Assembly (NCBI GenBank): GCA_049841135.1
Contig: JASGHK010000004.1
Coordinates: 62,001 to 126,000 of the forward strand
Origin: JACRCT01 sp049841135
GTDB lineage: Bacteria; Myxococcota; Myxococcia; Myxococcales; UBA5297
Direction of reading: 5' to 3'
DNA length: 64,000 bases
The translations under genes and the position numbers were made by a program. Positions 20,084-28,429 of this stretch are shown piece by piece. Positions within the stretch are counted from its first letter, which is position 1; each line of letters opens with the position of its first letter. The notes below the pieces were generated by a model, which was not told where the DNA came from, searched no databases, and saw only the letters and a list, made by a program, of their open reading frames with translations.

Positions 20084-21221
20084 ATGAACGCTGGCACCGG
20101 GCTCAAGGTCCTCTTCTGTGTGCGCTCCGACCTCTCCACCGTCGGCGGCGGCGACGTCACCCAGATCCTGCGCACCCGCGACGCGCTGCAGTCCTTGGGC
20201 GTGCAGGTCCAGCTCTCGGAGCGAGCCTTCGGTCCCGCCCCGCGGCAGCTACGACCTGGCCCACCTCTTCCACCTGACCCGGCTCGACACCCTCGTGCAC
20301 GCCCAGGCGCTCACCAAGGCCGGACTGCCCTTCGTCCTGTCGACCATCCACTGGCCCATGGCCGAGTTCGAGCAGCAGGGCCACGTCGGGCCGCTCAAGC
20401 TGCTCCACCGCGCGCTCTCCAGCGTGCCCGCCGACGTCGCCAAGAACGGCGTCCGCGCCTTGCTCGCCGACGGGCCCTGGCGCACGCCTCTGCTCGCCGC
20501 GGCCCCGACCCCCTGGGACGACCGGGTCGCCTTCCTCCTGTCGAACGCGCGCTGCCTGCTGCCCAACTCGAACGCCGAGGCGGCGGTGCTGCGCGAGCTG
20601 GGCGCCCGGGGACGCATCGCACCGGTCGTCAACGCCACCGAGCCGCCTCCCGCCGAGGCCGCCACCGCGCTGCTGCCGCGCGGCCTTCCCCCGAAGTTCC
20701 TGCTCTCGGCCGGGCGCATCGAGCCACGCAAGAACCAGCTCGCCCTCGTCGAGGCGCTCGCAGGCTTCCGCATGCCCCTGGTGCTGGTGGGCGACCCGGG
20801 CCCGATGCACGCCAACTATCTGCGCCGCGTGCGCACCGCCGCCGTGCGCGCCGGGGCCATGGTCCTGCCCGCCCAGCCGCGGCCGACGCTCTTCGCCCTG
20901 CTCCAGAAGGCCCAGGCGCACGTCGCGCCGGCCTGGTACGAGACGCCGGGCCTGGTGAGCCTGGAGGCGGCCGCCGCCGGGACCCGAGTGGTGACCACCG
21001 ACCGCGGCTCCACCCGCGAGTACTTCGGCGACCAGGCGATCTATCTCGATCCCGCGCACGCGACGTCGATGCGCGCGGCTGTCGGACAAGCGCTGGGCCA
21101 GCCGAAGGACCTGACGCTGCGCGCGCGCGTCCTCAAGGAGTTCACCTGGGCGCGTGCCGGCGAGCAGACCCTGGCGGCCTATCGCGGCGCGCTGGACGGC
21201 CCGGCGGAGGTGGCGGCGTGA
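20084..21221 (+). pseudogene. Glycosyltransferase, GT4-like, one frameshift
   Basis: The N-terminal part reads LKVLFCVRSDLSTVGGGDVT, the first strand and Gly-rich loop of a GT-B transferase. After one extra base in the C-run at 20236-20240 the frame continues SYDLAHLFHLTRLD through to the end. The C-terminal nucleotide-sugar domain has LLSAGRIEPRKNQ, and then APAWYETPGLVSLEAAAAGTRVV, where the Glu of the E-x7-E motif sits in the SLEA helix. The product would transfer a sugar in surface polysaccharide synthesis. Its stop overlaps the next gene's GTG start (GTGA). The single shift may be a sequencing error. Confidence 0.8.
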
Positions 21222-22396
21222 CGACGACCACCTCCAGCGCCAGCTCCCGGCTTGACGGCCTGGACGTCTGGTTCTTCGCGACCGTTCCCTGGGACTTCGC
21301 ACTGCTCGGCCGCTCGCGTTACCTGGCGCTGGGGCTGCGGGCCCTGGGCGCGCGGGTGACCTTCGTCGAGCCGCCTTCGCTCAAGAAGTCGCTCAACCGC
21401 CTGCGGCACCCGCACGACGCGCCGGACGACCTCCTCGTGCTGCCGATGCCGCCGTCCATCCCGAAGATCTCCGACCGGTTGCCGGTCGTCCCTCGCCTGC
21501 ACGACGCCGCGCAGCGGACCTGGCTCCGGGCGGCGCTCTTCGGCCGTCCGCCTCCGGTGGCCATCGTCTCCACGCCGCGCTGGGCGCCGGTCCTCGAAGG
21601 CGTACCCTTCTCGAAGGTCGTCTACGACTGCCTCGACGACCTGCGCGTGCACTCCGAGCCCGCCCGCCTCGCCCGCTTCCAGGCCTGGGAGCGCGACCTC
21701 CTCCAGCGCAGCGCCGCATCGCTCGCCGTCAGCCCGGCGCTCGCCCAGAACCTCGAGTCCAAGGGCGGCCAGCGCGTGCAGGTGCTGGGCAACGGCGTCT
21801 GCGTGGACGAGTTCGTCCGCTGCTCCCGCCCCGCGGACCCCAAGGGCCCGCGCAAGCGAATCGGCTACCTCGGCGCCCTTTACGAATGGGTGGACATCGA
21901 CCTGCTCGCAAGCGCCGCCCGCGAGCTCCCCGAGCACGAGTTCGTCCTGGTCGGCCCGGTGCGCCGCGGCGTGAACGTCTCCGCGCTCGCCCGACTGCCG
22001 AACGTCGTGCTGCCCGGCTACCGCGCCTACCCCGACGTCCCCAAGGCGATGGCCAGCTTCGACGTCTCGCTCATCCCCTTCAAGGAAGGCGTCGTCGCCC
22101 GCGCCGCGGACCCCATCAAGATCTACGAGTACTTCTGCTTCGGCACCCCGGTGGTCACCACGCCGGTCAGCGACGTCGAGCGGATCGGCGAGCTGCTCTA
22201 CGTCGCCAGCGGCCCCAAGGCCTTCGCCGACGGCATCCGCGCCGCGCTCGCCGAGTCCGATCCCACCCTGCGCGAGCGCCGCATCGCCTACGCCCGCGCC
22301 AACGACTGGAGCGAGCGCTCCCGCGCAGTGGCCGAGCTCCTCCTCGATCTGCTGCGGCCCCGCGGGGCGGCGTGGATCGGCGCCGCCTCCTCATGA
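21218..22396 (+). CDS. Glycosyltransferase, GT-B fold, family 1/4-like
   Basis: This 392-residue protein starts at a GTG that overlaps the previous stop, so it is probably translated by coupling. The N-terminal domain has VWFFATVPWDFALLGRSRYLA and YDCLDDLRV, typical of transferases related to teichuronic or exopolysaccharide enzymes. The C-terminal domain has RIGYLGALYEWVDIDLL, FVLVGPV, NVVLPGYRAYPDVPKAM and PIKIYEYFCFGTPVV, the last being the conserved donor-binding helix with Glu. There is no membrane segment. It resembles the transferase at 25889 in plan, and both are probably part of one polysaccharide locus that ends with the Wzm/Wzt exporter. Confidence 0.85.
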   Translation: MTTTTSSASSRLDGLDVWFFATVPWDFALLGRSRYLALGLRALGARVTFVEPPSLKKSLNRLRHPHDAPDDLLVLPMPPSIPKISDRLPVVPRLHDAAQRTWLRAALFGRPPPVAIVSTPRWAPVLEGVPFSKVVYDCLDDLRVHSEPARLARFQAWERDLLQRSAASLAVSPALAQNLESKGGQRVQVLGNGVCVDEFVRCSRPADPKGPRKRIGYLGALYEWVDIDLLASAARELPEHEFVLVGPVRRGVNVSALARLPNVVLPGYRAYPDVPKAMASFDVSLIPFKEGVVARAADPIKIYEYFCFGTPVVTTPVSDVERIGELLYVASGPKAFADGIRAALAESDPTLRERRIAYARANDWSERSRAVAELLLDLLRPRGAAWIGAASS

Positions 22397-23448
22397 CTCT
22401 CCGGCTCTTCTACTTCTCCGGCACCGGCAACGCTCGCAACGTCGCGCACTGGATCGCCGGAGCCTGGCGCGAGCGCGGCGAGGCGGCCCAGGTCGACGAC
22501 CTCTCCCAGACCGACCCGCGCTCGGTCCAGCTCGGCGACGACGACGTGGTCGGCTTCGCCTCGCCGACCCACGGCTTCAACTTCCCGCCGGTCACGCTCT
22601 CCTTCCTCTCGGCCTTTCCGCGCGCGCCCCGGAAGAACCGCGCCTTCATCGTCAACACGCGCGCCGGGGTCCGCTTCTTCGGCCTGCCCCTCCCGGGGCT
22701 GAGCGGCCTCACTCAGCTGTGGGCGGCGCTGGTGCTGACGCTGAAGGGCTACCGGGTGGTGGGGATGCGCCCCATCGACCTGCCCTCGAACTGGATCTCG
22801 CTCCACCCGGGGCTGCGCGAGGACAACGTCCGCGCGCTGTACGAGCGCTGCGAGCGGCTCAGCCGGCAGTTCGCGGGCCTGCTCCTCGACGGCCGCGGCG
22901 ACCTTCGCGCGCTGTGGGACCTGCCGCAGGACCTGGCCATCTCGCCCATCGCGATGGGCTACTACCTCGTTGGTCGCTTCCTGCTGGCCAAGTCCTTCAT
23001 CGCCTCGCGCGACTGCGACGCCTGCAACGCCTGCGTGAAGGGCTGCCCCATCGGCGCGCTGAAGATGGTCGACGGTCGGCCGTTCTGGACCTGGCGCTGC
23101 GAGAGCTGCATGCGCTGCATGAACCAGTGCCCGAAGCGGGCCATCGAGACCGCCCACGGCTTCTTCGTCGGCCTGCTGGTGCTCCTCTCGCTTGGGATGA
23201 CGGCGCTCGTCTACCCGCTGCTCCACCAGGTCCTGCCGTTCCTGATGGGGCCTGGCCTGGCCGCGACGGCGGCTCGCAACGTTCTGGAGACCGTGCTCAC
23301 CATGGCCGCGATGTTCGGCGCCTACCGGCTGCTGCACCGGGCGCTCCGCTGGCGTCCGGTCGAGCGGCTCGTCGTGGGCACGTCGCTGACGCACTGGCGC
23401 TGGTGGCGCCGCTACCGCGCGCCGCGCGCTCCGAAGCCTGAGAAGTAG
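22393..23448 (+). CDS. Membrane-anchored flavodoxin/ferredoxin fusion (EFR1-like)
   Basis: The 351-residue product combines three parts. A flavodoxin-like domain begins LRLFYFSGTGNARNVA, with the FMN phosphate loop SGTGN. Two 4Fe-4S motifs lie around residues 212-255 (CDACNACVKGCP and CESCMRCMNQCP), each with four cysteines. C-terminal hydrophobic helices (FFVGLLVLLSLGMTALVYPL and a second near residue 300) are followed by a basic Trp/Arg-rich tail. It is an electron-transfer protein probably bound to the inner face of the membrane. Its start overlaps the preceding glycosyltransferase stop as ATGA, so its redox role may serve a polysaccharide or lipid-linked reaction. That link is inference. 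Confidence 0.85.
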   Translation: MTLRLFYFSGTGNARNVAHWIAGAWRERGEAAQVDDLSQTDPRSVQLGDDDVVGFASPTHGFNFPPVTLSFLSAFPRAPRKNRAFIVNTRAGVRFFGLPLPGLSGLTQLWAALVLTLKGYRVVGMRPIDLPSNWISLHPGLREDNVRALYERCERLSRQFAGLLLDGRGDLRALWDLPQDLAISPIAMGYYLVGRFLLAKSFIASRDCDACNACVKGCPIGALKMVDGRPFWTWRCESCMRCMNQCPKRAIETAHGFFVGLLVLLSLGMTALVYPLLHQVLPFLMGPGLAATAARNVLETVLTMAAMFGAYRLLHRALRWRPVERLVVGTSLTHWRWWRRYRAPRAPKPEK

Positions 23449-23453
23449 CTCGC

Positions 23454-23741
23454 TCAGCCGCTCAGGCGCGCCTGCTCCCGCACCGGCTCGCCGAGCGACG
23501 AATTCGCAGGGACGGCCGTGGGCAACTGGGCCTGCCGCAGCTGCTGCTCGAGCTGGGCGACCCGCCGCTCCAGCTCGGCGATGCGCTGCGTCGACTCGGG
23601 CGGCGAGCGCAGGGCCAGCAGCGACTGGACCAGGGGCTTGAAGGCGAAGCGGGCCGTCAGGCCGATGACCGGCACGAGCACGATGGAGGTGCCCATGACG
23701 ACGGCGAGCACCTGCGCGAGATCGATCGGGACGAACTGCAT
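23454..23741 (-). CDS. Small single-span membrane protein with coiled coil
   Basis: The product is 95 residues starting MQFVPIDLAQ after a good GGAGG site. One hydrophobic helix (residues about 8-30, LAVVMGTSIVLVPVIGLTA) is followed by a coiled-coil heptad region (IAELERRVAQLEQQLRQAQ). Small proteins with this plan are common and their roles are mostly unknown; some resemble phage-shock-type or scaffold proteins. It converges on the flavodoxin gene, six bases apart. I do not recognise a named family. Confidence 0.72.
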   Translation of the reverse strand: MQFVPIDLAQVLAVVMGTSIVLVPVIGLTARFAFKPLVQSLLALRSPPESTQRIAELERRVAQLEQQLRQAQLPTAVPANSSLGEPVREQARLSG

Positions 23742-23812
23742 GGAGCCTCCGGAGGCATGGGACAGCAACAAGCCGTACGCAGGCCCCGCCGAACGATTGC
23801 CTGGACAGCCCG

Positions 23813-24451
23813 TCAGCCGCGCTTCTTAACGGGCAGCAGGTAGCGGCGCAGGACCGGTGCGGTCAGCTCGGGGGCCTCCACGAAGCGGGCGCCGAACCCC
23901 TGGACCCCGTACTTGACGCCGGTCCAGACCACCGACGCCCGCACCCGCCTGGCGCCCAGCCCCAGCCAGCCCCGGCTGAGCTGGATGACCACCTCGCAGC
24001 CCCGGGCCAGCTGGCCCAGCTCCTCGGAGGCCACGAAGACGCCGGTCGACGACAGGTCGCGGACGAAGCCGGCCAGCCGGCTCGCACCCGTCCGCACGAT
24101 GACCGGCAGCTGCGCCGGGACGCGGTCGGCGACCTGGGCGACCTCGGTCATCGGCCTCCCGCCACAGAAGGCGAGCATCCGCGTCGCGCGGTAGCGGCCG
24201 GGGGCGTTGAAGCTGACCGACAGGCCGGGCATCTGCCCGCCCGAGCGCCGCTCGACACGGAAGGCGATCCGGCCCTCCAGCTCGAAGGTCTCCGGAGCGT
24301 CGCCGAAGCTCACGACGAGCTGCACGTCGGTGCCGGTCTGGACGGGCTCCTCGGTGGGCGCGAAGAGCGAGAGCGACTCGCGGGTGGAGCGGTAGGAAGC
24401 GAGCACGTCCTTGCGCGTCGGATAGCAGACTCGGACGATCGCTCGGCTCAT
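23813..24451 (-). CDS. PilZ-domain protein, probable cyclic di-GMP responder
   Basis: This 212-residue protein has two PilZ-like modules. The first, residues about 15-90, has FELEGRIAFRVERR and GLSVSFNAPGRY. The second, from about residue 105, has FVRDLSSTGVFVASEE, the (D/N)xSxxG part of the cyclic di-GMP site. A preceding RxxxR is not obvious, because the segment reads RVPAQLPVIVRTG, so binding may be weak or lost. The length and tandem plan match myxobacterial PilZ proteins near motility and polysaccharide genes. It is a single transcription unit on the minus strand between polysaccharide genes, which suggests control of export by cyclic di-GMP. This is inference. Confidence 0.78.
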   Translation of the reverse strand: MSRAIVRVCYPTRKDVLASYRSTRESLSLFAPTEEPVQTGTDVQLVVSFGDAPETFELEGRIAFRVERRSGGQMPGLSVSFNAPGRYRATRMLAFCGGRPMTEVAQVADRVPAQLPVIVRTGASRLAGFVRDLSSTGVFVASEELGQLARGCEVVIQLSRGWLGLGARRVRASVVWTGVKYGVQGFGARFVEAPELTAPVLRRYLLPVKKRG

Positions 24452-24564
24452 GGGCTTCCTTTACAGCCCAGCAGGCACCCTGCTGTCCAGTGGCAGACCA
24501 TCGGCTGCGGGCTTCGGGTCAGGCCTGCAGCGCCCGAGGTCCGAAGTCCAAAGCCCGAAGCCGA

Positions 24565-25698
24565 CTAGATTCCCCAGCGGTCGAACGCGGCGTGCAACGC
24601 GCTCCCGACCGCCGCCGGACCGAAGACGGCGCGCCCGGTCCGGAGCTGCTCTTGCTGCGAGCGGTAGTGAGAGCGCGGGAAGCGGTGCGACAGCTCGCCG
24701 AGGAGCTCCTGCGCCTGCCAGACCGTGTCGCACAGGTAGCCGATGTCGCCCATCTTCTCGAAGCAGTGCTCGAAGAATGGGTTGCGCAGGGCGATGACCG
24801 GCTTGAGCATCGACACCGCATCCATGAAGGCGCCGCTGACCGAGAAGCGGTAGGCGTCGGGCGCGGCCAGGAACAGGGCGTAGTCGATCTGCGAGAGCTC
24901 GTGCTCGTAGTCCTCGCGGGAGGCCCAGCCGCGCAGCGGGAAGGAGACGACGTCCCGCGCCTTCTCGGCCAGGTCGGGGTCCTGCACCGGACCGACGTGG
25001 ACGAAGCTCACCTTGCCCGAGCGGCTGGACAGCGCCTCGCGCGCCACGTCGACCAGCGCGTCGAGGCCGCGGTCCGCGCGCGCCACGCCCAAGGAGCCCA
25101 GGCGCAGGGGCGGCGGCTCGGGCGGGTGGTCTTTGGGATCGGCGAACAGGTACGGATGATCGATGGCCGCGGTGGCTCCGGCCAGCCCGGGCGAGCGCGA
25201 GAGGACCTCGGTCTCGATCGTCGGCGACAGGAACAGGTAGCGCAGCGCCGCCGGATTGCGCATGCGCAGGACCGCCGGGAAGAAGGGATCGCCACCCGCC
25301 GGGCCCAGAGAGTCGAGGATGCCGTGCGGCACCACCAGGCATGGCGGCCCGCCCCGGGCGCACAGGAGCTTGAGGGCGAAGAGCCCGGCCGCGCCGGTGG
25401 AGGTGAAGAGGACGGCGCGGACGTCGCGGTGGCGCGCCAGGGTGAGGGCCTCGCGGTGGCGCTGCATCTGCGCGACGGCCCCGGACACGCCCAAGGTTCG
25501 GCGCACGGGGCTGAGCGCGCGGAAGGAGACGCCGGTCAGGCCGACCTCGGCGACGCGCTGCTGGACCAGGCCCAGGTGTCCGGCTTCGGCCAGGAAGGTG
25601 ACGGGCCCGCCGAAGCCCTTCTGCACGGCGGCGAGCAGCGCGGCGTTGAACTCGACGTGCTCGTACCCTTCGCACAACGGCTCACAGAAGAGGATCAT
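24565..25698 (-). CDS. Glycosyltransferase-like protein
   Basis: The 377-residue protein starts MILFCEPLCEGYEHVEFNAA and has a GT-B-like plan. An N-terminal half ends in a strand LVVPHGILDS. A C-terminal half has LGSLGVARADRGLDAL, VSFVHVGPVQDP and IDYALFLAAPDAYRFSVSGAFMDAVSMLKPVIAL, where the helix before KPV corresponds to the donor site of family 4 transferases. The canonical second Glu of the E-x7-E motif is not clear, so activity is uncertain. It is divergent from the transferase at 25889, and both probably share a promoter region at 25,699-25,888. Confidence 0.72.
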   Translation of the reverse strand: MILFCEPLCEGYEHVEFNAALLAAVQKGFGGPVTFLAEAGHLGLVQQRVAEVGLTGVSFRALSPVRRTLGVSGAVAQMQRHREALTLARHRDVRAVLFTSTGAAGLFALKLLCARGGPPCLVVPHGILDSLGPAGGDPFFPAVLRMRNPAALRYLFLSPTIETEVLSRSPGLAGATAAIDHPYLFADPKDHPPEPPPLRLGSLGVARADRGLDALVDVAREALSSRSGKVSFVHVGPVQDPDLAEKARDVVSFPLRGWASREDYEHELSQIDYALFLAAPDAYRFSVSGAFMDAVSMLKPVIALRNPFFEHCFEKMGDIGYLCDTVWQAQELLGELSHRFPRSHYRSQQEQLRTGRAVFGPAAVGSALHAAFDRWGI

Positions 25699-25888
25699 GA
25701 CGCGCGCAGAGTTGCAGGAACCTCAGCGCTTGCCAAGGGTTGCGCGGTCCGGGCGACGAGGCGCACCTCCGAGTTGCAGCAGCTCCGGCCAAGACCACCG
25801 AAGCCACGGGACGAACCCGCTCCCGTAGTTTTGGGAGGGGGAGGGCCCGCGCTTGCGCGCGCCGGCCGTTTCCGACAGTTTTGCTCGC

Positions 25889-27154
25889 ATGACCGCCGAG
25901 AACGTCCCGCCCCCGGAAGGCCCTACCGCGGTGAGCCAGCTGCGCGACTCGCTGCGCCGGCTCACGCCCGCCTCGGTGCGCTCCGTCGCCCGCCGCGTCC
26001 GTGCGGAGGTACGCGCCGCGGCCCTCGACCTGGTCCCCCTGCCCCTCTACGAGACCTACAAGCTCAAGAGCCTGGACCCGTTCGTCCCCCGCGCCGCGAC
26101 CTTCTCCTACCGGACCAGCGGCAAGCACTTCCTCATCCTCGCCGGCACGCCGATGAGCGACTCCGGCGGCGGCCAGCGCCCGGCCCAGCTGGCGCTCGAG
26201 CTGCTCAACCGCGCCCATCGCGTCACCTACGTCTATCGCTTCCCGTCGAGCGAGCGCGGCCGCCGGCGCCGCTCCTTCGCCCACGAGAACCTGACCCATG
26301 CCCGCTTCCGCGACTTCTCGGCCCGCGCCTTCGCCCTGGAGCGCGGCCTGCGCGAGCGGATGGTCGTCCTGACCGCGATGCCGCTGGCGGAGTTCCGCGC
26401 CTGCGCGGCGTACCTGAAGGCCCGCGGCGCTCAGACGGTCTACGACTGCATAGACGACTGGGACTCCTCGCTGGGCGGCGCGTGGTACTCGCGGCGCGCG
26501 GAGAACCGGCTGGTCGAGGAGTCCGATCTGGTCGTCGCCTCGGCGCGGGCCCTCAAGGACTCGCTGGAGGCACGCAGCTGGCGCGACGTGGCGCTCGTCC
26601 CCAACGCGGTCAACACGCACTTGTTCGCGCGCGGCCGCGAGCAGCCCCGCCCGGCGGACCTGCCCGAGGCCGACGCGGTCTTCATGTACGTCGGTGCCCT
26701 GTGGGGCGAGTGGTTCGATTGGGAGTGGATCGTCGCCTTGGCGCAGGCCAGGCCGGAGTGTGCGGTGGTCCTGGTCGGCGAGTACCGCGGGCAGTGCAAG
26801 AACCCGCCGCGCAACGTCCACTTCCTCGGGCTGAGGCCGCAGGCCGACGTGCCGGCGTACCTGGCCCATGCGGACGTCTGCCTCGTCCCCTTCAAGGTCG
26901 ACCGCCTGACCCGCGCGGTCAGCCCGCTCAAGGTCTTCGAGTACCTGGCGATGGGGAAGCCCGTCGTCTCTGCCGATCTCCCGGAAGTGCACGACCTGCC
27001 GTACGTCACGCTCGCCCACAGCGCCGAGCAGTTCGTGGATGCGGTGGGGCGGGCGCAGGTGATCCGGCCGGTGGAGGAGGACCTCGCGAAGTTCGTGGCC
27101 GAGAACGGCTGGAAGGCGCGCGTGCGGCAGCTCGAGCGGTTGCTGGGCGTGTGA
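25889..27154 (+). CDS. Glycosyltransferase, GT-B fold, family 1/4-like
   Basis: The product of about 421 residues starts MTAENVPPPEG. The longer reading from 25853 adds a low-quality leader. After a helical N-terminus there is HFLILAGTPMSDSGGGQRPAQ, which marks the acceptor domain with its Gly-rich loop, and then YDCIDDWDSSLGG. The donor domain has FMYVGALWGEWFDWE, CAVVLVGEYRG, NVHFLGLRPQADVPAYL and SPLKVFEYLAMGKPVVS. The acidic YDC(I/L)DD motif is shared with the enzyme at 21218, so the two are probably related by duplication. The stop codon lies inside a repeat copy at 27153-27201. Confidence 0.85.
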   Translation: MTAENVPPPEGPTAVSQLRDSLRRLTPASVRSVARRVRAEVRAAALDLVPLPLYETYKLKSLDPFVPRAATFSYRTSGKHFLILAGTPMSDSGGGQRPAQLALELLNRAHRVTYVYRFPSSERGRRRRSFAHENLTHARFRDFSARAFALERGLRERMVVLTAMPLAEFRACAAYLKARGAQTVYDCIDDWDSSLGGAWYSRRAENRLVEESDLVVASARALKDSLEARSWRDVALVPNAVNTHLFARGREQPRPADLPEADAVFMYVGALWGEWFDWEWIVALAQARPECAVVLVGEYRGQCKNPPRNVHFLGLRPQADVPAYLAHADVCLVPFKVDRLTRAVSPLKVFEYLAMGKPVVSADLPEVHDLPYVTLAHSAEQFVDAVGRAQVIRPVEEDLAKFVAENGWKARVRQLERLLGV

Positions 27155-27201
27155 GCCGCAAGCGTGAGCGCGCGGGCCTCCTCCTGCCCTGTGCAGTGAC
27201 C
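27153..27201 (-). repeat. Inverted copy of a 27-kb-region repeat, overlapping a stop codon
   Basis: This segment begins GAGCCGCAAGCGTGAGCGCG and runs to GTGCAGTGACC. Its reverse complement matches the two tandem copies at 27490-27620 (GGTCACTGC... to GCGCTCACGCTTGCGGCTC). It covers the TGA of the upstream glycosyltransferase. It is read as one end of a dispersed repeat family and has no gene of its own. Confidence 0.65.
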
Positions 27202-27440
27202 AAGCCCGCATCAAGCACCCGGCGAAGCTCGGACCATGTCGGAAATCTGCATGCCTGCCTTGCGCAGAGAAGGAGTGCGGAGCCGCCGACATCGAGGTCG
27301 ATTCCTGTCTTCTCGCTGCGTGCGGCCGAGAGTCCGCAGGGTCATGTCACCATTTGCATGTCTATCTTCAGCACAGGGACGCTGACCGCCGAGCGCGAGT
27401 TCCCTCGAAGCTCGACTCCTGCACGGGCTACATGCTTTCC

Positions 27441-27620
27441 CGCGCGATCGCGGTTCGGGTCGGCTTGCCCTCTGCTCGTTTCATTTCCGGTCACTGCCCA
27501 GGGCTGGAGGAGGCCCGCGCGCTCACGCTTGCGGCTCGGGCCGACTTGCCGCCTGCTCGATTCCTCCCGGGTCACTGCACGGGGCTCAACCATCCCCGCG
27601 CGCTCACGCTTGCGGCTCGC
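27441..27620 (+). repeat. Imperfect 81-bp tandem repeat before Wzm/Wzt genes
   Basis: Two units of 81 bp (27441-27521 and 27522-27602) and the start of a third share CGGGTCGGCTTGCC-like, CTGCTCG, GGTCACTGC and CTCACGCTTGCGGCTCG blocks. The spacing of CTCACGCTTGCGGCTCG is exactly 81. Because 81 is a multiple of three, the plus strand stays open through it, but the translation has no family resemblance. The remaining gap 27,202-27,440 holds nothing I recognise. Confidence 0.7.
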
Positions 27621-27652
27621 GGCGCTCACTCGTGATAGAAGCCTGTCCCCTC

Positions 27653-28429
27653 ATGCTCCTCACCGAGATCCTCAGCAAGCGGGACGTCCTCTCGACCCTG
27701 GTCGAGAAGGACTTCAAGTCCCGCTACAAGGCCAAGGCGCTGGGGCGGCTCTGGTCGGTGGCCGACCCGCTGGTGATGGTCGTCATCTACACCATCGTCT
27801 TCGCGCACATCCTCCAGGTCGCCGAGCGCTTCTACCCCATCTTCCTGCTCCTCGGCCTGACGCCGTTCCGCTTCTTCACCAACTCGGTCAACGGCGCGGC
27901 GGCCTCGGTCACCGACAACACGGCGCTGGTCAAGCGCGTGGCCTTCCCGCGGGTGATGCTGCCGGTGGCGGTGGTGCTCTCGCACTCGCGCCACTTCTTC
28001 ATCGAGCTGTCGCTGGTGGTGGCGCTCTTCCTCTACTACCCCGAGGCCTTCATCCCCACCCTCAACCTCGTCTGGCTCCCGGTGATCTTCGGGGTGCAGA
28101 TGGTCTTCGCCACCGGGGTGGCGCTGATGGTCTCGGCGCTCAACGTGCGCTACCGCGACACCCAGTACATCCTCAACTCAGTGGTGCTGGTGATGACCTG
28201 GCTGACGCCCACCTTCTACTCCTTCAACGTCGTGCCCGAGAGCCTGGCGCACATCCTGATGTGGAACCCGATGGTGGGCGTGGTGGAGGGCTACCGCTCG
28301 GTGCTGCTCCACGGCTCGCGGCCGAGCTTCACGCTGATGGGCTCGGCGGGCATCGCGGCCCTGGCCGTCTTCATCGTCGGGGCGATCGTCTTCCGCAAAT
28401 ACGAACATGTCTTCGCCGACTACATCTGA
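27653..28429 (+). CDS. ABC-2 type polysaccharide exporter, membrane subunit (Wzm/TagG-like)
   Basis: A 258-residue permease with six membrane helices, in the family that exports O-antigen, teichoic acid or capsular polysaccharide. The N-terminal amphipathic segment VLSTLVEKDFKSRYKAKALGRLWSV, just before the first helix, is the usual signature of Wzm/TagG subunits. The helix pair with YRDTQYILNSVVLVMTWLTPTFY is also typical. The ATG at 27653 (MLLTEILSKRD) is preferred to the one seven codons upstream. The 3' end overlaps the ATPase gene by 23 bases, so the two subunits are co-translated. Confidence 0.88.
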   Translation: MLLTEILSKRDVLSTLVEKDFKSRYKAKALGRLWSVADPLVMVVIYTIVFAHILQVAERFYPIFLLLGLTPFRFFTNSVNGAAASVTDNTALVKRVAFPRVMLPVAVVLSHSRHFFIELSLVVALFLYYPEAFIPTLNLVWLPVIFGVQMVFATGVALMVSALNVRYRDTQYILNSVVLVMTWLTPTFYSFNVVPESLAHILMWNPMVGVVEGYRSVLLHGSRPSFTLMGSAGIAALAVFIVGAIVFRKYEHVFADYI

